Shown: positions 18,438 to 26,825 of the stretch, one piece after another
Numbering within the stretch: the stretch's first letter is position 1
Layout: each line of letters starts with the position of its first letter
The notes under the pieces: generated by a model
Told to the model about the DNA's origin: nothing
The model's database searches: none
Seen by the model: only the letters and a program-made list of their open reading frames with translations
Source: CAADGV01 sp040290295
GTDB lineage: Bacteria; Bacteroidota; Ignavibacteria; UBA10030; UBA6906
NCBI GenBank assembly: GCA_040290295.1
Contig: PSMW01000004.1
Span: 62,001-126,000, forward strand
Reading direction: 5' to 3'
Length of the DNA: 64,000 bases
Position numbers and translations under genes: made by a program

Positions 18438-19112
18438 ATGTTCAAGACATTGCTGTTCGTGTGGATGACCGGCGTGATCGTTCTCGCTCTCGGCTTGCCA
18501 ATGAGCCCGCAGCCGCGAGCGTGGTACGAGTTCCCGACAATACCTTCACTGGAAGAAAAAGCGCGCATCATGTTCTTTCACGTCCCGACAGCGTGGCTCA
18601 GCGCCGTCGCCTTCATCATGAGCATGGTGTACGGCATCAACTATCTCCGCAAGAAGAATTTGGAAGACGACGTGAAATCCGCCGCCGCAGCCGGACTCGG
18701 CTTTCTATTCTGCTTTTTAGCGACTGCCACAGGAGCGATCTGGGCAAAGTTCAGTTGGGGCACCTATTGGAATTGGGACCCTCGCCAGACATCGATTTTC
18801 GTTCTGCTGCTGATTTACGGCGCGTACTTTGCGCTTCGTTCGGCAATCGAGGTGGAAGAGAAGCGCGCAACGCTATCGGCTGTCTATGCCATCATCGCCG
18901 CGGTGACGATGCCGTTCTTCATGTTCATCATGCCTCGCATTCGTGCAAGCTTGCATCCTGAACCGATCCTCAATGTGCAAGGAAAGTTGGACATGAATCC
19001 CACGATGCTTGTGGTTTTCTTGGCATCGCTTGCCGGCTTCACGGGTTTGTATTACTGGATGTGGAAGCTGCACGTGAAGGTGCAGACATTGGAACTTCAT
19101 CGTCAGAACTAA
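18438..19112 (+). CDS. ccmC: Heme-handling protein CcmC
   Basis: The 224-residue membrane protein has about six helices, the tryptophan-rich heme-handling motif WGTYWNWDPRQTS (near 112-124) facing the periplasm, and the two conserved histidines that ligate heme: one in FFHVPTAW and one in RASLHPEP. CcmC loads heme onto CcmE. The ATG follows the ccmB stop by one base. A signature Trp is present in each expected position, so I see nothing degenerate. Confidence 0.93.
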   Translation: MFKTLLFVWMTGVIVLALGLPMSPQPRAWYEFPTIPSLEEKARIMFFHVPTAWLSAVAFIMSMVYGINYLRKKNLEDDVKSAAAAGLGFLFCFLATATGAIWAKFSWGTYWNWDPRQTSIFVLLLIYGAYFALRSAIEVEEKRATLSAVYAIIAAVTMPFFMFIMPRIRASLHPEPILNVQGKLDMNPTMLVVFLASLAGFTGLYYWMWKLHVKVQTLELHRQN

Positions 19113-19121
19113 GGAGTGTTC

Positions 19122-19256
19122 GTGGCAGACTTTCTTTCGCAGAACTCGTTGTACATCGTGTTGATCGTCGTGTTGGTGGTGTGGGGAGGCGTGTTTGCCT
19201 ACATGAATCGTATCGAGAGCAAGATCAAGAAGTTAGAACATTCATCGAAGCAATGA
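19122..19256 (+). CDS. ccmD: CcmD-like small membrane protein
   Basis: A 44-residue reading frame from GTG 19122, preceded by AAGGAG at 19111-19116, fills the gap between ccmC and ccmE. It encodes one membrane helix (YIVLIVVLVVWGGVFAYM) followed by a short basic cytoplasmic tail (ESKIKKLEHSSKQ), the architecture of CcmD, which stabilises the CcmABC-CcmE release complex. CcmD has little sequence conservation, so the call rests on size, topology, ribosome binding site and position. Confidence 0.8.
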   Translation: MADFLSQNSLYIVLIVVLVVWGGVFAYMNRIESKIKKLEHSSKQ

Positions 19257-19266
19257 GGGAAGAGCT

Positions 19267-19662
19267 ATGAAACTCAAAGTAATCCTTGCGGCAGTAGTGG
19301 TTATCGGCTTCATCATTTTCGGGTCGTATTCGTTTCTCGAAAGCAACGTGGAGTATGTCGACGTAGCCGGAGCAATGAAAACACACAAGAAGGTGCAGCT
19401 GAAGGGAGAGTGGGTGAGAGAACGCGCATCAACGTTCGACCCAACGACTTCGACCTTCACCTTTTACCTGAAGGATGAAGCGGGAAGAGAATGCAAAGTG
19501 GTGCTCGATGGGGCTGCCCCCAACAACTTCGAATTGGCAACGAGCATCGTTGCGAAGGGTCGCTATGTGCCCGATGAAGGTTGCTTCCGAGCATCAGAAG
19601 TGCTGACCAAGTGCCCTTCGAAATACGAAGCGCAGGCGGAAGAAGTGAAGAAGACCATCTAA
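19267..19662 (+). CDS. ccmE: Heme chaperone CcmE, Cys-type (CxxxY)
   Basis: The 131-residue product has an N-terminal membrane anchor (about 4-23) and the periplasmic OB-fold of CcmE (VQLKGEWV, FYLKDEAG, VVAKGRY region). The usual heme-binding HxxxY motif is replaced by C116PSKY120. Cys-type CcmE proteins (CxxxY) are known from Desulfovibrio and some archaea, in variant systems lacking ccmG/ccmH; here also no ccmG, ccmH or ccmI is in the operon. It receives heme from CcmC and delivers it to CcmF. The gene lies 10 nt after ccmD with GGGAAGAG upstream of the ATG. Confidence 0.92.
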   Translation: MKLKVILAAVVVIGFIIFGSYSFLESNVEYVDVAGAMKTHKKVQLKGEWVRERASTFDPTTSTFTFYLKDEAGRECKVVLDGAAPNNFELATSIVAKGRYVPDEGCFRASEVLTKCPSKYEAQAEEVKKTI

Positions 19663-19703
19663 CTCGCCGGTTCGTCGTTCTTTCTTAATCACAAAGGTGT
19701 TTT

Positions 19704-21989
19704 ATGCTTGGCAGCTTGTTGGTAAAGCTCGCGTTCGTGACGTGCCTTGCTTCGGTTCTCGCGTTCTTCGAAAACCATCGGACCAACAACATACGAGCAT
19801 TGACACTGGGGCGCCTTTTTTTCCATGCCACGGTGGTCTTGGTGCTCGTCTTTTCGGGCATCCAACTCTACAACATCCTCACGCATCAATTCCAGTATTC
19901 CTACGTTTGGAGCTATAGCTCTCGCGACCTTCCGCTTCCTCTCCTGATCTCGACGTTCTATGCAGGGCAGGAGGGAAGCTTCATGCTCTGGGCGCTGTAC
20001 ACGGCACTCATTGGCGTTTTCCTGATGTACTACTCGTCGCGCAAAGGTTACGAACCGCAGCTCATGACTGTGTACGGAACGATCCAGCTCATGCTGCTGC
20101 TGATGATGATCGTGAAGAACCCGTTCGCCTATGTGTGGGAGACGTGGCAGGATGTCGCTGTCGGCACAGTGCCGCGCGATGGCAGGGGGTTGAATCCATT
20201 GTTGCAAAATTATTGGATGGTGATCCATCCTCAAGTCCTCTTTAGCGGCTTTGCTGCAATGGGGGTGCCGTATGCCTATGCCGTTGCCGCCCTGATGAAA
20301 CGTGCCTACAACAACTGGTACCGACCGGCAACTCCATGGATCGTGTACGGTGCAACGGTACTCGGGTGCGGTATCATAATGGGCGGGTTCTGGGCGTATG
20401 AAACGCTTGGATGGGGAGGGTATTGGGGATGGGATCCGGTGGAGAACTCCTCGCTCGTTCCTTGGTTGTTCGCGGTCGCGACGATTCACACCATTCTTAC
20501 GCAACGCAAAAGCGGTGCGTTCGTGCGCACGAATCTGTTCCTGGCGATGCTCTGCTTTCTTACGGTTCTTTACTCCACCTTTCTTACGCGCAGCGGCGTT
20601 CTGGGCGATACCTCGGTGCATTCGTTTGTCGACCCGGGCATGTGGGTCTATTGGCTGCTCATCGGCATCATCCTATTGTTTGCCGGCTGGGGCGCCGGAC
20701 TGCTGATAAGCCGCTGGAAGGAAATGCCGCGCATTCCACCACAACACTCATACTTTTCACGCGAGTTTGCACTCTTCTTAGGCGCCTCCTCGTTGGTCAC
20801 CGCCGCCGTGTTCATCACTGTGGGAACATCATCTCCCATCATCACGCAAATTCTCCAGGGCAAGACTACTGCCGTCGATATCTCGTATTACGTTACGACA
20901 ACCTTGCCGCTTGGAATCGCCATCGGTATCCTTGCAGGCATCGGACAGTTGCTGTGGTGGAATCGTACCGACAAGAAGAGTATTACGCGAGTCATGGGCG
21001 TGCCGGCGCTTGTTGCACTGGTCGGGACGATCGCGATTGTTCTTACACCAGGATTGTCCGACGTGCTTGTAGCACTCTTCGTCTTCGGTGCAGTGTTCGC
21101 GCTCTCCGCAAACCTTCAGGTCGGGTGGCGTATCGTCCAGGGGAATCCAAAGTACGCGGGCGGCTCGATTGCTCATATCGGTTTGGCAGTGATGTTTCTC
21201 GGCTTTGTCGGCTCGTCGAAGTACGACGATAAGCAAACGCTCTCGCTCGCCAAAGGCAAGACGGTCGAAGCGCTTGGGTGTAAGCTTACGTACACGGGCT
21301 TCAAACAGATCGATCCTGTGCAAGAAAAATTTGCCTTCGAAGTCAATGTCGAACGCAACGGCAAGCGATACGTCGTTGCGCCGATCATGTACTACAGCGA
21401 GTACAACAAGAGCCTCATGCGCAATCCCGACATCGCCAATTGGGTGACGAAGGACTTCTATCTCGCACCGCTCTCGCTCGAGCAGCCGGGCGAACAGCAC
21501 GGAGAAACGAAGACACTGAGCCTGAGGAAAGGTGAAACGAAAACGATCGATGAGCTTGAAGTGACGTTCGTAGATTTCGACTTCCCTGTCGATCAGAAAG
21601 CTGCGATGCTGGAGGGGAGAGAAGTCCGGATCGGCGCAGAGCTCGTAGTGAGGGAATACGGCAAGAAACCTGCCAAGGTGATTCCTGCAAAAGTGATGGC
21701 TCAAGGCAACGCAGAGGATGAGCCCGCCGTTGTCGGCGACAAATATCGTTTGACGATCGTCTCCATGAAGCCGGATCGAGAGAACAAAGAGAACTCGCGC
21801 GTCGAAATTGGGTTTGCCCCACTCAATGCTGGCAATGCGGGCGAGACAACCGACGTCTTGATCGTCGAGGCGAGCATCAAACCCTTCATCAATCTGGTGT
21901 GGTCGGGAGTGATCATTCTCTTGGTAGGGTTTCTGGTGACTGTTGTACGGCGCGCACAAGAGGCGCGAGGCAAGGCACAAGAAGGTTGA
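19704..21989 (+). CDS. ccmF: Cytochrome c heme lyase CcmF
   Basis: The 761-residue polytopic protein has the CcmF/CcsA heme-handling domain WGGYWGWDPVENSSLVPWL (near 238-256), the preceding conserved His in YWMVIHPQVLFSGFA, and a large C-terminal periplasmic domain (about 500-725) before the last helix. The length is slightly above that of E. coli CcmF. It is the putative heme lyase that attaches heme to apocytochromes c. It is the last gene of the run starting at 11190 and is followed by a strong terminator at 22011. Confidence 0.95.
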   Translation: MLGSLLVKLAFVTCLASVLAFFENHRTNNIRALTLGRLFFHATVVLVLVFSGIQLYNILTHQFQYSYVWSYSSRDLPLPLLISTFYAGQEGSFMLWALYTALIGVFLMYYSSRKGYEPQLMTVYGTIQLMLLLMMIVKNPFAYVWETWQDVAVGTVPRDGRGLNPLLQNYWMVIHPQVLFSGFAAMGVPYAYAVAALMKRAYNNWYRPATPWIVYGATVLGCGIIMGGFWAYETLGWGGYWGWDPVENSSLVPWLFAVATIHTILTQRKSGAFVRTNLFLAMLCFLTVLYSTFLTRSGVLGDTSVHSFVDPGMWVYWLLIGIILLFAGWGAGLLISRWKEMPRIPPQHSYFSREFALFLGASSLVTAAVFITVGTSSPIITQILQGKTTAVDISYYVTTTLPLGIAIGILAGIGQLLWWNRTDKKSITRVMGVPALVALVGTIAIVLTPGLSDVLVALFVFGAVFALSANLQVGWRIVQGNPKYAGGSIAHIGLAVMFLGFVGSSKYDDKQTLSLAKGKTVEALGCKLTYTGFKQIDPVQEKFAFEVNVERNGKRYVVAPIMYYSEYNKSLMRNPDIANWVTKDFYLAPLSLEQPGEQHGETKTLSLRKGETKTIDELEVTFVDFDFPVDQKAAMLEGREVRIGAELVVREYGKKPAKVIPAKVMAQGNAEDEPAVVGDKYRLTIVSMKPDRENKENSRVEIGFAPLNAGNAGETTDVLIVEASIKPFINLVWSGVIILLVGFLVTVVRRAQEARGKAQEG

Positions 21990-22010
21990 TCTCGAAACAA
22001 ACAATTCAAA

Positions 22011-22040
22011 AGCCCGAACCGGTGTTCGGGCTTCGTGTTT
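22011..22040 (+). terminator. Rho-independent terminator after ccmF
   Basis: Perfect 8-bp inverted repeat agcccgaa/ttcgggct with a 6-nt loop, 22 bases after the ccmF stop, preceded by an A-run and followed by a weak T-rich stretch (tcgtgttt). The preceding aaa would also give U residues for transcripts coming from the minus-strand genes, so it may serve both strands. Confidence 0.8.
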
Positions 22041-22056
22041 ATGCCCGGTGTATCGC

Positions 22057-22476
22057 TCAGCGTAGCACCCCGACACCGTAACGGAAGACCAATTCGCCGC
22101 CAAACCATCCCGTCAGCCAGAGCAGCAGCACACCTACTCCGCTCAACGTGAAGTACATCCAGAGAGGTTGCGGCAGACACGTCCTGCGTGCGAAGCGCCA
22201 GAGAAGCACGCCACTGTAAATCGCCGCTGCGGCAAATGCAAGTTGTTGATGATTCTCGAGGGCACTGCCTGCTCGTTCGGGAACGACGACAGATGATTCT
22301 GCGGCAAGTCCCGTAACAACAGTTGCTGCCAAACCTGCGGCACCCGCAAGAAGCGTCCACCAACCCGTACGTTCGAATTCCTCCTTCCGCAGCAATATTC
22401 CAACAACGTCGAATAGCCAACTTGCACTCAAGAGCGCGAGAGGGAGATGAACGAAGAGAGGATGAAGGTTCGGCAT
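22057..22476 (-). CDS. DUF2231-like four-helix membrane protein
   Basis: The 139-residue protein has four predicted membrane helices and begins with HPLFVHLPLALL, the hallmark of the DUF2231 family, in which histidines in the first helix may bind heme or metal. Further His residues occur before the third helix (ENHQQLAF). The function of the family is unknown, although members are often found near cytochrome genes. It lies 14 nt downstream of bshB1 on the same strand, and converges with ccmF. Confidence 0.75.
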   Translation of the reverse strand: MPNLHPLFVHLPLALLSASWLFDVVGILLRKEEFERTGWWTLLAGAAGLAATVVTGLAAESSVVVPERAGSALENHQQLAFAAAAIYSGVLLWRFARRTCLPQPLWMYFTLSGVGVLLLWLTGWFGGELVFRYGVGVLR

Positions 22477-22490
22477 CGGTTGTCGATCAT

Positions 22491-23210
22491 TTAGAGGGTG
22501 AGATCGAAGAGGTCATGGATGCCGACCATGTTGACGGAGTAAAACGGCTCACCGTAGGCTGTTCCGATTCGGCCGCCATAGTAGGCGCAACGTGTCTCCA
22601 GCATCGCGAGGAAGGCTGGCGTGCTGAGCATGGTTTCTCGCTCGTTGCTGTCGGGATTGTGGAGTTGCGATTTGTACGCGCGGATGGCGTTCATGCGTTG
22701 ATCGAATTCGTTCGAGATGTCCACAACGAACGAAGGGGTAAACTCGTACCACTGCATGTAGTGATAGTAGGTGTGTGGCCGGAATGCCTCCTGCTTCACA
22801 CCAAAGACCGTCGTCTCGATTTTTTCCAACCCGGCGTAGAACCATGCCTCACGACACAGTGCATGGACATGCTCATGATCAGGATGACGCTCCAACCAAT
22901 GAGGGAAGAGCAGCACATCCGGTTTGTACTTCCGTATCACTTGTATGATTTTGAGAATGTTCGTGCGACTGACTTCGATGCTGCCATCCGGCAATTCGAG
23001 GTTTTCACGAATGCGCACGCCGAGAATTTTCGCCGCCTCGGTTGCTTCGGCGTCGCGAATCTCGGGAGTTCCCCGCGTGCCCAATTCTCCTCGGGTGAGA
23101 TCGAGAATGCCAACGTTCCTGCCCTGTTTGACGAGTTTTGCAATCGTTCCACCGCAGGAGAGTTCGACATCATCCGGATGAGCGCCGATTGCCAAGACAT
23201 CGAGTTTCAT
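22491..23210 (-). CDS. bshB1: Bacillithiol biosynthesis deacetylase BshB1
   Basis: The 239-residue protein is a LmbE/PIG-L zinc deacetylase: GAHPDDVELSCGG near the N-terminus supplies His-Asp-Asp ligands, and HPDHEHVHALCREAW supplies the other zinc His. The fuller pattern, including FYAGLEKIET and YYHYMQWYEF, is that of BshB1, which removes the acetyl group from GlcNAc-malate in bacillithiol synthesis. Chlorobi and other FCB bacteria make (N-methyl-)bacillithiol, which fits. BshA and BshC are not in the window. The ATG at 23210 begins the conserved MKLDVLAIGAHPDD; the open frame upstream has no family similarity that I can see. Confidence 0.93.
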   Translation of the reverse strand: MKLDVLAIGAHPDDVELSCGGTIAKLVKQGRNVGILDLTRGELGTRGTPEIRDAEATEAAKILGVRIRENLELPDGSIEVSRTNILKIIQVIRKYKPDVLLFPHWLERHPDHEHVHALCREAWFYAGLEKIETTVFGVKQEAFRPHTYYHYMQWYEFTPSFVVDISNEFDQRMNAIRAYKSQLHNPDSNERETMLSTPAFLAMLETRCAYYGGRIGTAYGEPFYSVNMVGIHDLFDLTL

Positions 23211-23326
23211 GTCGTGTGCGCTGTTTTTTTTGCTGAAAATATAACCATAACGTAGTCTGAACGCAAAGGAATCGTTGGATATGTGCACCGATTTGGCGAT
23301 ATTGAGTTCGACATTCTTCACCGGCT

Positions 23327-24552
23327 ATGCTCGATCTCTTTTCACAATTCGATGAAGCTTCCGTAGCGAGCGCGCTCACCGTTTCGCAACTCACGAAACG
23401 GCTTAAACAGGTTTTGGAGAGCGGATTCCCTTCTGTCAGTGTTCAAGGGGAGATTTCAAACTTCAAGCTTCATACATCCGGTCACATGTATTTTGCGCTC
23501 AAAGACGCGGGTGCGACGATCTCTGCGGTGGTGTGGCGTAGCCGCGTGCCATATCTTTCCTTCACACCACACGACGGTATGAAAGTCGTTGCCTCGGGGC
23601 GCATCACGGTGTACGAACTGCGCGGCAGCTACCAAATCGATGTCAGCGCGATGCGTCCGCTCGGTGCCGGCGAATTGCAGCTTGCGTTTGAACAGTTGAA
23701 AAGGAGACTCGCAGCGGAGGGACTCTTCGACGCCGAACATAAGAAACCGCTGCCGAAATATCCCGAGCGCATCGGTGTGGTAACGTCCGAGACCGGCGCT
23801 GCGCTGCAGGACTTGCTCCATATCTTGAGGCGGCGGTTTCCCGCAGTAGAGGTCGTGCTCAACGCAGTCCGTGTCCAGGGGGCGGGTGCAGGAGCCGAGA
23901 TTGCACAAGCTATACGCGAATTCAACGAGTACGGTGAGCTCGATGTGCTGATTGTGTGTCGCGGCGGCGGCTCGCTCGAAGATCTCTGGGCGTTCAATGA
24001 AGAGGTGGTTGCACGTGCAATGTACGACTCTCGCATTCCCATCATCAGCGCAGTTGGACACGAGATCGACTTCACCATTGCCGATTTTGTTGCGGACTTG
24101 CGTGCGCCGACGCCTTCGGCAGCGGCGGAACTGGTCGTCCCCGNNNNNNNNNNNNNNNNNNNNNNNNCCTTGATACTCTACGAAATTATTGCTATACTAT
24201 GCACGGCAATGCACTCTATGTGGTCAGTTCGCGCAAAGAACGCATCAAAAACCTCCTCCGTAGCTATTCATTCAACCGCCCGCTCGATCTCCTTCGGCAG
24301 TACAGCCAACGTGTGGATGAACTCGAGCGAGCCATGACGACGGCAATGACGCATACGATATCGCTGCTCAAAGCACGCAGCGAGTCGCTGCTACATCAAC
24401 TCACAGCGCTCGACCCGGCGTCGGTCTTGCGCCGCGGCTACGCTATCGTTCGAAAAGAAGGACGGGTTGTCGCTTCTCGGCATCTGTTGAATCCGCAGGA
24501 TGAAATTGCCATCACGTTTCATGATGGAACCGTCGAAGGACGAGTATCGTAA
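23327..24552 (+). CDS. xseA: Exodeoxyribonuclease VII large subunit, interrupted by an assembly gap
   Basis: The first 272 residues contain the OB-fold domain (SVSVQGEISNFKLHTSGHMYFALKD) and the start of the catalytic domain (GVVTSETGAALQD, VCRGGGSLEDLWAFNEE, AVGHEIDFTIADFVAD, RAPTPSAAAELVVP). After 24 N at 24144-24167 the rest continues in another frame (DTLRNYCY... SYSFNRPLDLLRQYSQRVDELE ... ALDPASVLRRGYAI) to the stop at 24552. Each half is typical of XseA, which with XseB degrades single-stranded DNA to oligonucleotides. The frame change coincides with the gap, so the gene is probably intact in the organism. Its stop overlaps the xseB start (taatg). Confidence 0.93.
24144..24167. other. 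Run of 24 N (assembly gap)
   Basis: Undetermined bases inside xseA. The coding frame before the gap and the frame after it differ, so the real number of missing bases is not 24 (nor 24 plus a multiple of three). By comparison with the usual XseA spacing between the ELVVP and DTLR segments I expect roughly 10-25 bases to be missing. Confidence 0.97.
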
Positions 24553-24806
24553 TGGCATCAGGAAAGAAAGAACAAAAACAAACGTTCGAAGACTCACTCA
24601 AACGCTTGGAAGAGATCGTTGAACAGCTTGAGCAGGGTGATGTTCCTCTGGACGATGCTCTGCGCATGTACGAGGAAGGTATCGCCCTTGCGAAGGCATG
24701 CGTCGAAAAACTCACGCAAGCAGAGTTGCGTCTGAAGAAACTCTCAAAGGACATGGAAGGCAACGTTCGCCTGATCGAAGCTGACGAAGAAGTGTCAGAG
24801 GAGTAA
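24552..24806 (+). CDS. xseB: Exodeoxyribonuclease VII small subunit
   Basis: The 84-residue helical protein shows the XseB signature: FEDSLKRLEEIVEQLEQGDVPLDDALRMYEEGI, followed by a second helix with LTQAELRLKKL. It binds the C-terminal helices of XseA. The ATG overlaps the xseA TAA, so translation is coupled. Length and composition are normal for the family. Confidence 0.95.
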   Translation: MASGKKEQKQTFEDSLKRLEEIVEQLEQGDVPLDDALRMYEEGIALAKACVEKLTQAELRLKKLSKDMEGNVRLIEADEEVSEE

Positions 24807-24833
24807 GCGTTTCACTAACGAAGAAGGCATGCA

Positions 24834-26762
24834 ATGAGTACGTATCCGCTGTTGGACAAAGTGAACGTTCCCGCTGATCTCCGATCGTTCACCGTTGCCG
24901 AGTTGAAAGCTCTCGCAGACGATGTTCGTTCGTTCCTTATCGATGTCGTTTCAACAACAGGCGGACACCTCGGTGCAGGACTTGGTGCGGTCGAATTGAC
25001 CGTGGCGTTGCACTACGTCTTCAATACTCCGCACGACAAGTTGGTCTGGGACGTGGGTCACCAAGCCTATCCTCATAAAATCCTCACCGGCAGAAAGCAC
25101 CGACTTCACACCATCCGCCAATACAAGGGGTTGAGTGGCTTTCTTAAGCGCACGGAAAGCGAGTACGACACCTTCGGTGCGGGCCATGCAAGCACAGCTA
25201 TCTCCGCGGCGTTGGGGATGGTGGCGGCACGCGATTACAACGGTGACGATTACAAAGTGGTCGCTATCGTCGGCGATGGCTCGATGACGGGGGGGATGGT
25301 GTATGAGGGGATGAACAATGCTGGCCTCTTGAAGAAAGATTTTATCGTTGTCCTGAACGATAACAACATGTCCATCGCTCCTAACGTTTGGGCGATCTCC
25401 AACTACTTCACTCAGATTATTTCCAATCCTTCGTACAATCGTTTTAAGGCAAACATCTATGAGTTGACGGGCAAACTCGATGCGTGGGGTGACCGTATTC
25501 GGCGAGTGGCTGCGCGACTGGAGGAGGGAGTGAAGGTCGTCATCACCCCGGGCATGTTGTTCGAGGCGTTGGGCTTCCGGTATTTTGGCCCGATCAACGG
25601 GCACAACGTGAACCAACTCGTCCAGATCTTCAAGGATGTGAAGAACTACGATGGGCCTATTCTCGTTCACGTGACGACACAGAAAGGCAAGGGCTATGCT
25701 CCCGCAGAAGCAGATGCTCAACGTCTGCATGGCGTAACTCCGTTCGACAAGGTAACCGGTATTGCACCCAAGAAGACGGGCGGACCACCTGCGTATACGA
25801 AAGTCTTCGGTAAAGCCATTACAGAATTGGCGAAAACCAACCCCAAGATTGTCGGCATCACCGCAGCGATGCCCGATGGAACGGGCTTGGACATTTTGCA
25901 AAAGGAATTGCCGACGAATTTCTACGACGTGGGTATCGCCGAACAACACGGTGTGACCTTCGCAGCAGGTCTGGCAACACAAGGAGTGATTCCCGTTGTT
26001 GCCATCTACTCGACATTCTTGCAACGAGCATTCGACCAAATCATTCACGACGTTGCCCTGCAGCATTTGCATGTTGTCTTCGCGCTCGATCGTGGCGGGT
26101 TGGTGGGCGCCGACGGACCCACGCATCACGGGGTGTTCGACCTCTCGTACCTTCGTCTCATCCCCGACATGGTCGTGATGGCGCCTAAAGATGAAAGCGA
26201 ACTGCGAGATATGCTCTATACGGCAATCGAGTACAAACGAGGACCCATCGCGATGCGTTATCCTCGCGGCAACGGTGTTGGAGTTCCGCTGAAGCAAGGG
26301 TTCGATCTCATTCCCATTGGCAAGGGAGAGATCGTACGGTCGGGGAACCACGTTGCTCTTCTCGCCATCGGTGTGATGGTGCAGAACGCCTTGAAAGCCG
26401 CAGCCTTGCTGGAACAAGAAGGCATCGATGCCGAAGTGATCAACATGCGTTTCGTGAAACCGTTGGATGAAGAATTGATCGAGCAGCTTGCCCGACGATT
26501 CGATACGTTCGTCACCGTCGAGGACAACACGGTCAAAGGCGGTTTCGGCAGTGCCGTGGCTGAATGCCTTGCCGCAAAGCAACTGACAAACGTTCGGCTC
26601 AAGATTCATGGCATTCCCGATCGCTTCATCGATCACGGTACACCCGAAGAGTTGCACCGCGAAGTGGGCATCGATCCGCAGGGGATTGCAAGCGTCGTGC
26701 GCGCCTTCCTGCAGTCCCAGAATCGAACGGTGCAACATGCTGCGCGAGCTATTGCTCTTTAA
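24834..26762 (+). CDS. dxs: 1-deoxy-D-xylulose-5-phosphate synthase
   Basis: The 642-residue protein is a full-length DXS: GHLGAGLGAVELTVALHYVF and WDVGHQAYPHKILTGR at the N-terminus, the thiamine-diphosphate motif GDGSMTGG...LNDNNMS (near 147-182), and the transketolase-like half with DRGGLVGADGPTHHG. It condenses pyruvate and glyceraldehyde 3-phosphate in the first step of the MEP isoprenoid pathway. It lies 27 nt after xseB, a common xseB-dxs arrangement, and is followed by a terminator-like hairpin at 26784. A 619-codon open frame on the opposite strand is a shadow. Confidence 0.96.
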   Translation: MSTYPLLDKVNVPADLRSFTVAELKALADDVRSFLIDVVSTTGGHLGAGLGAVELTVALHYVFNTPHDKLVWDVGHQAYPHKILTGRKHRLHTIRQYKGLSGFLKRTESEYDTFGAGHASTAISAALGMVAARDYNGDDYKVVAIVGDGSMTGGMVYEGMNNAGLLKKDFIVVLNDNNMSIAPNVWAISNYFTQIISNPSYNRFKANIYELTGKLDAWGDRIRRVAARLEEGVKVVITPGMLFEALGFRYFGPINGHNVNQLVQIFKDVKNYDGPILVHVTTQKGKGYAPAEADAQRLHGVTPFDKVTGIAPKKTGGPPAYTKVFGKAITELAKTNPKIVGITAAMPDGTGLDILQKELPTNFYDVGIAEQHGVTFAAGLATQGVIPVVAIYSTFLQRAFDQIIHDVALQHLHVVFALDRGGLVGADGPTHHGVFDLSYLRLIPDMVVMAPKDESELRDMLYTAIEYKRGPIAMRYPRGNGVGVPLKQGFDLIPIGKGEIVRSGNHVALLAIGVMVQNALKAAALLEQEGIDAEVINMRFVKPLDEELIEQLARRFDTFVTVEDNTVKGGFGSAVAECLAAKQLTNVRLKIHGIPDRFIDHGTPEELHREVGIDPQGIASVVRAFLQSQNRTVQHAARAIAL

Positions 26763-26783
26763 CGAATCACAGGTGTCGTGGAG

Positions 26784-26825
26784 GAGACATTGTTTGCCGA
26801 GCGCAGACAATGTCTCTTGCTTTTT
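26784..26825 (+). terminator. Terminator-like hairpin between dxs and ribD
   Basis: Perfect 10-bp inverted repeat gagacattgt/acaatgtctc with a 13-nt spacer, followed by ttgcttttt. It starts 21 bases after the dxs stop and its T-run ends immediately before the ATG at 26826. It looks like an intrinsic terminator for dxs, but because the ribD start is so close it could also work as an attenuator for ribD-ribE. Confidence 0.78.

Noticed and set aside
20829..22103. 424-codon minus-strand frame opposite ccmF
   Set aside because: Antisense shadow of ccmF; contains the terminator region and no recognisable domain.
24144..24167. xseA as a true pseudogene
   Set aside because: The only defect is the N-run with an unmatched frame; both halves are well conserved.
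24951..26810. 619-codon open frame on the minus strand opposite dxs
   Set aside because: It lies wholly inside the well supported dxs gene, has a Cys/His/Arg-rich composition typical of antisense frames, and matches no family.
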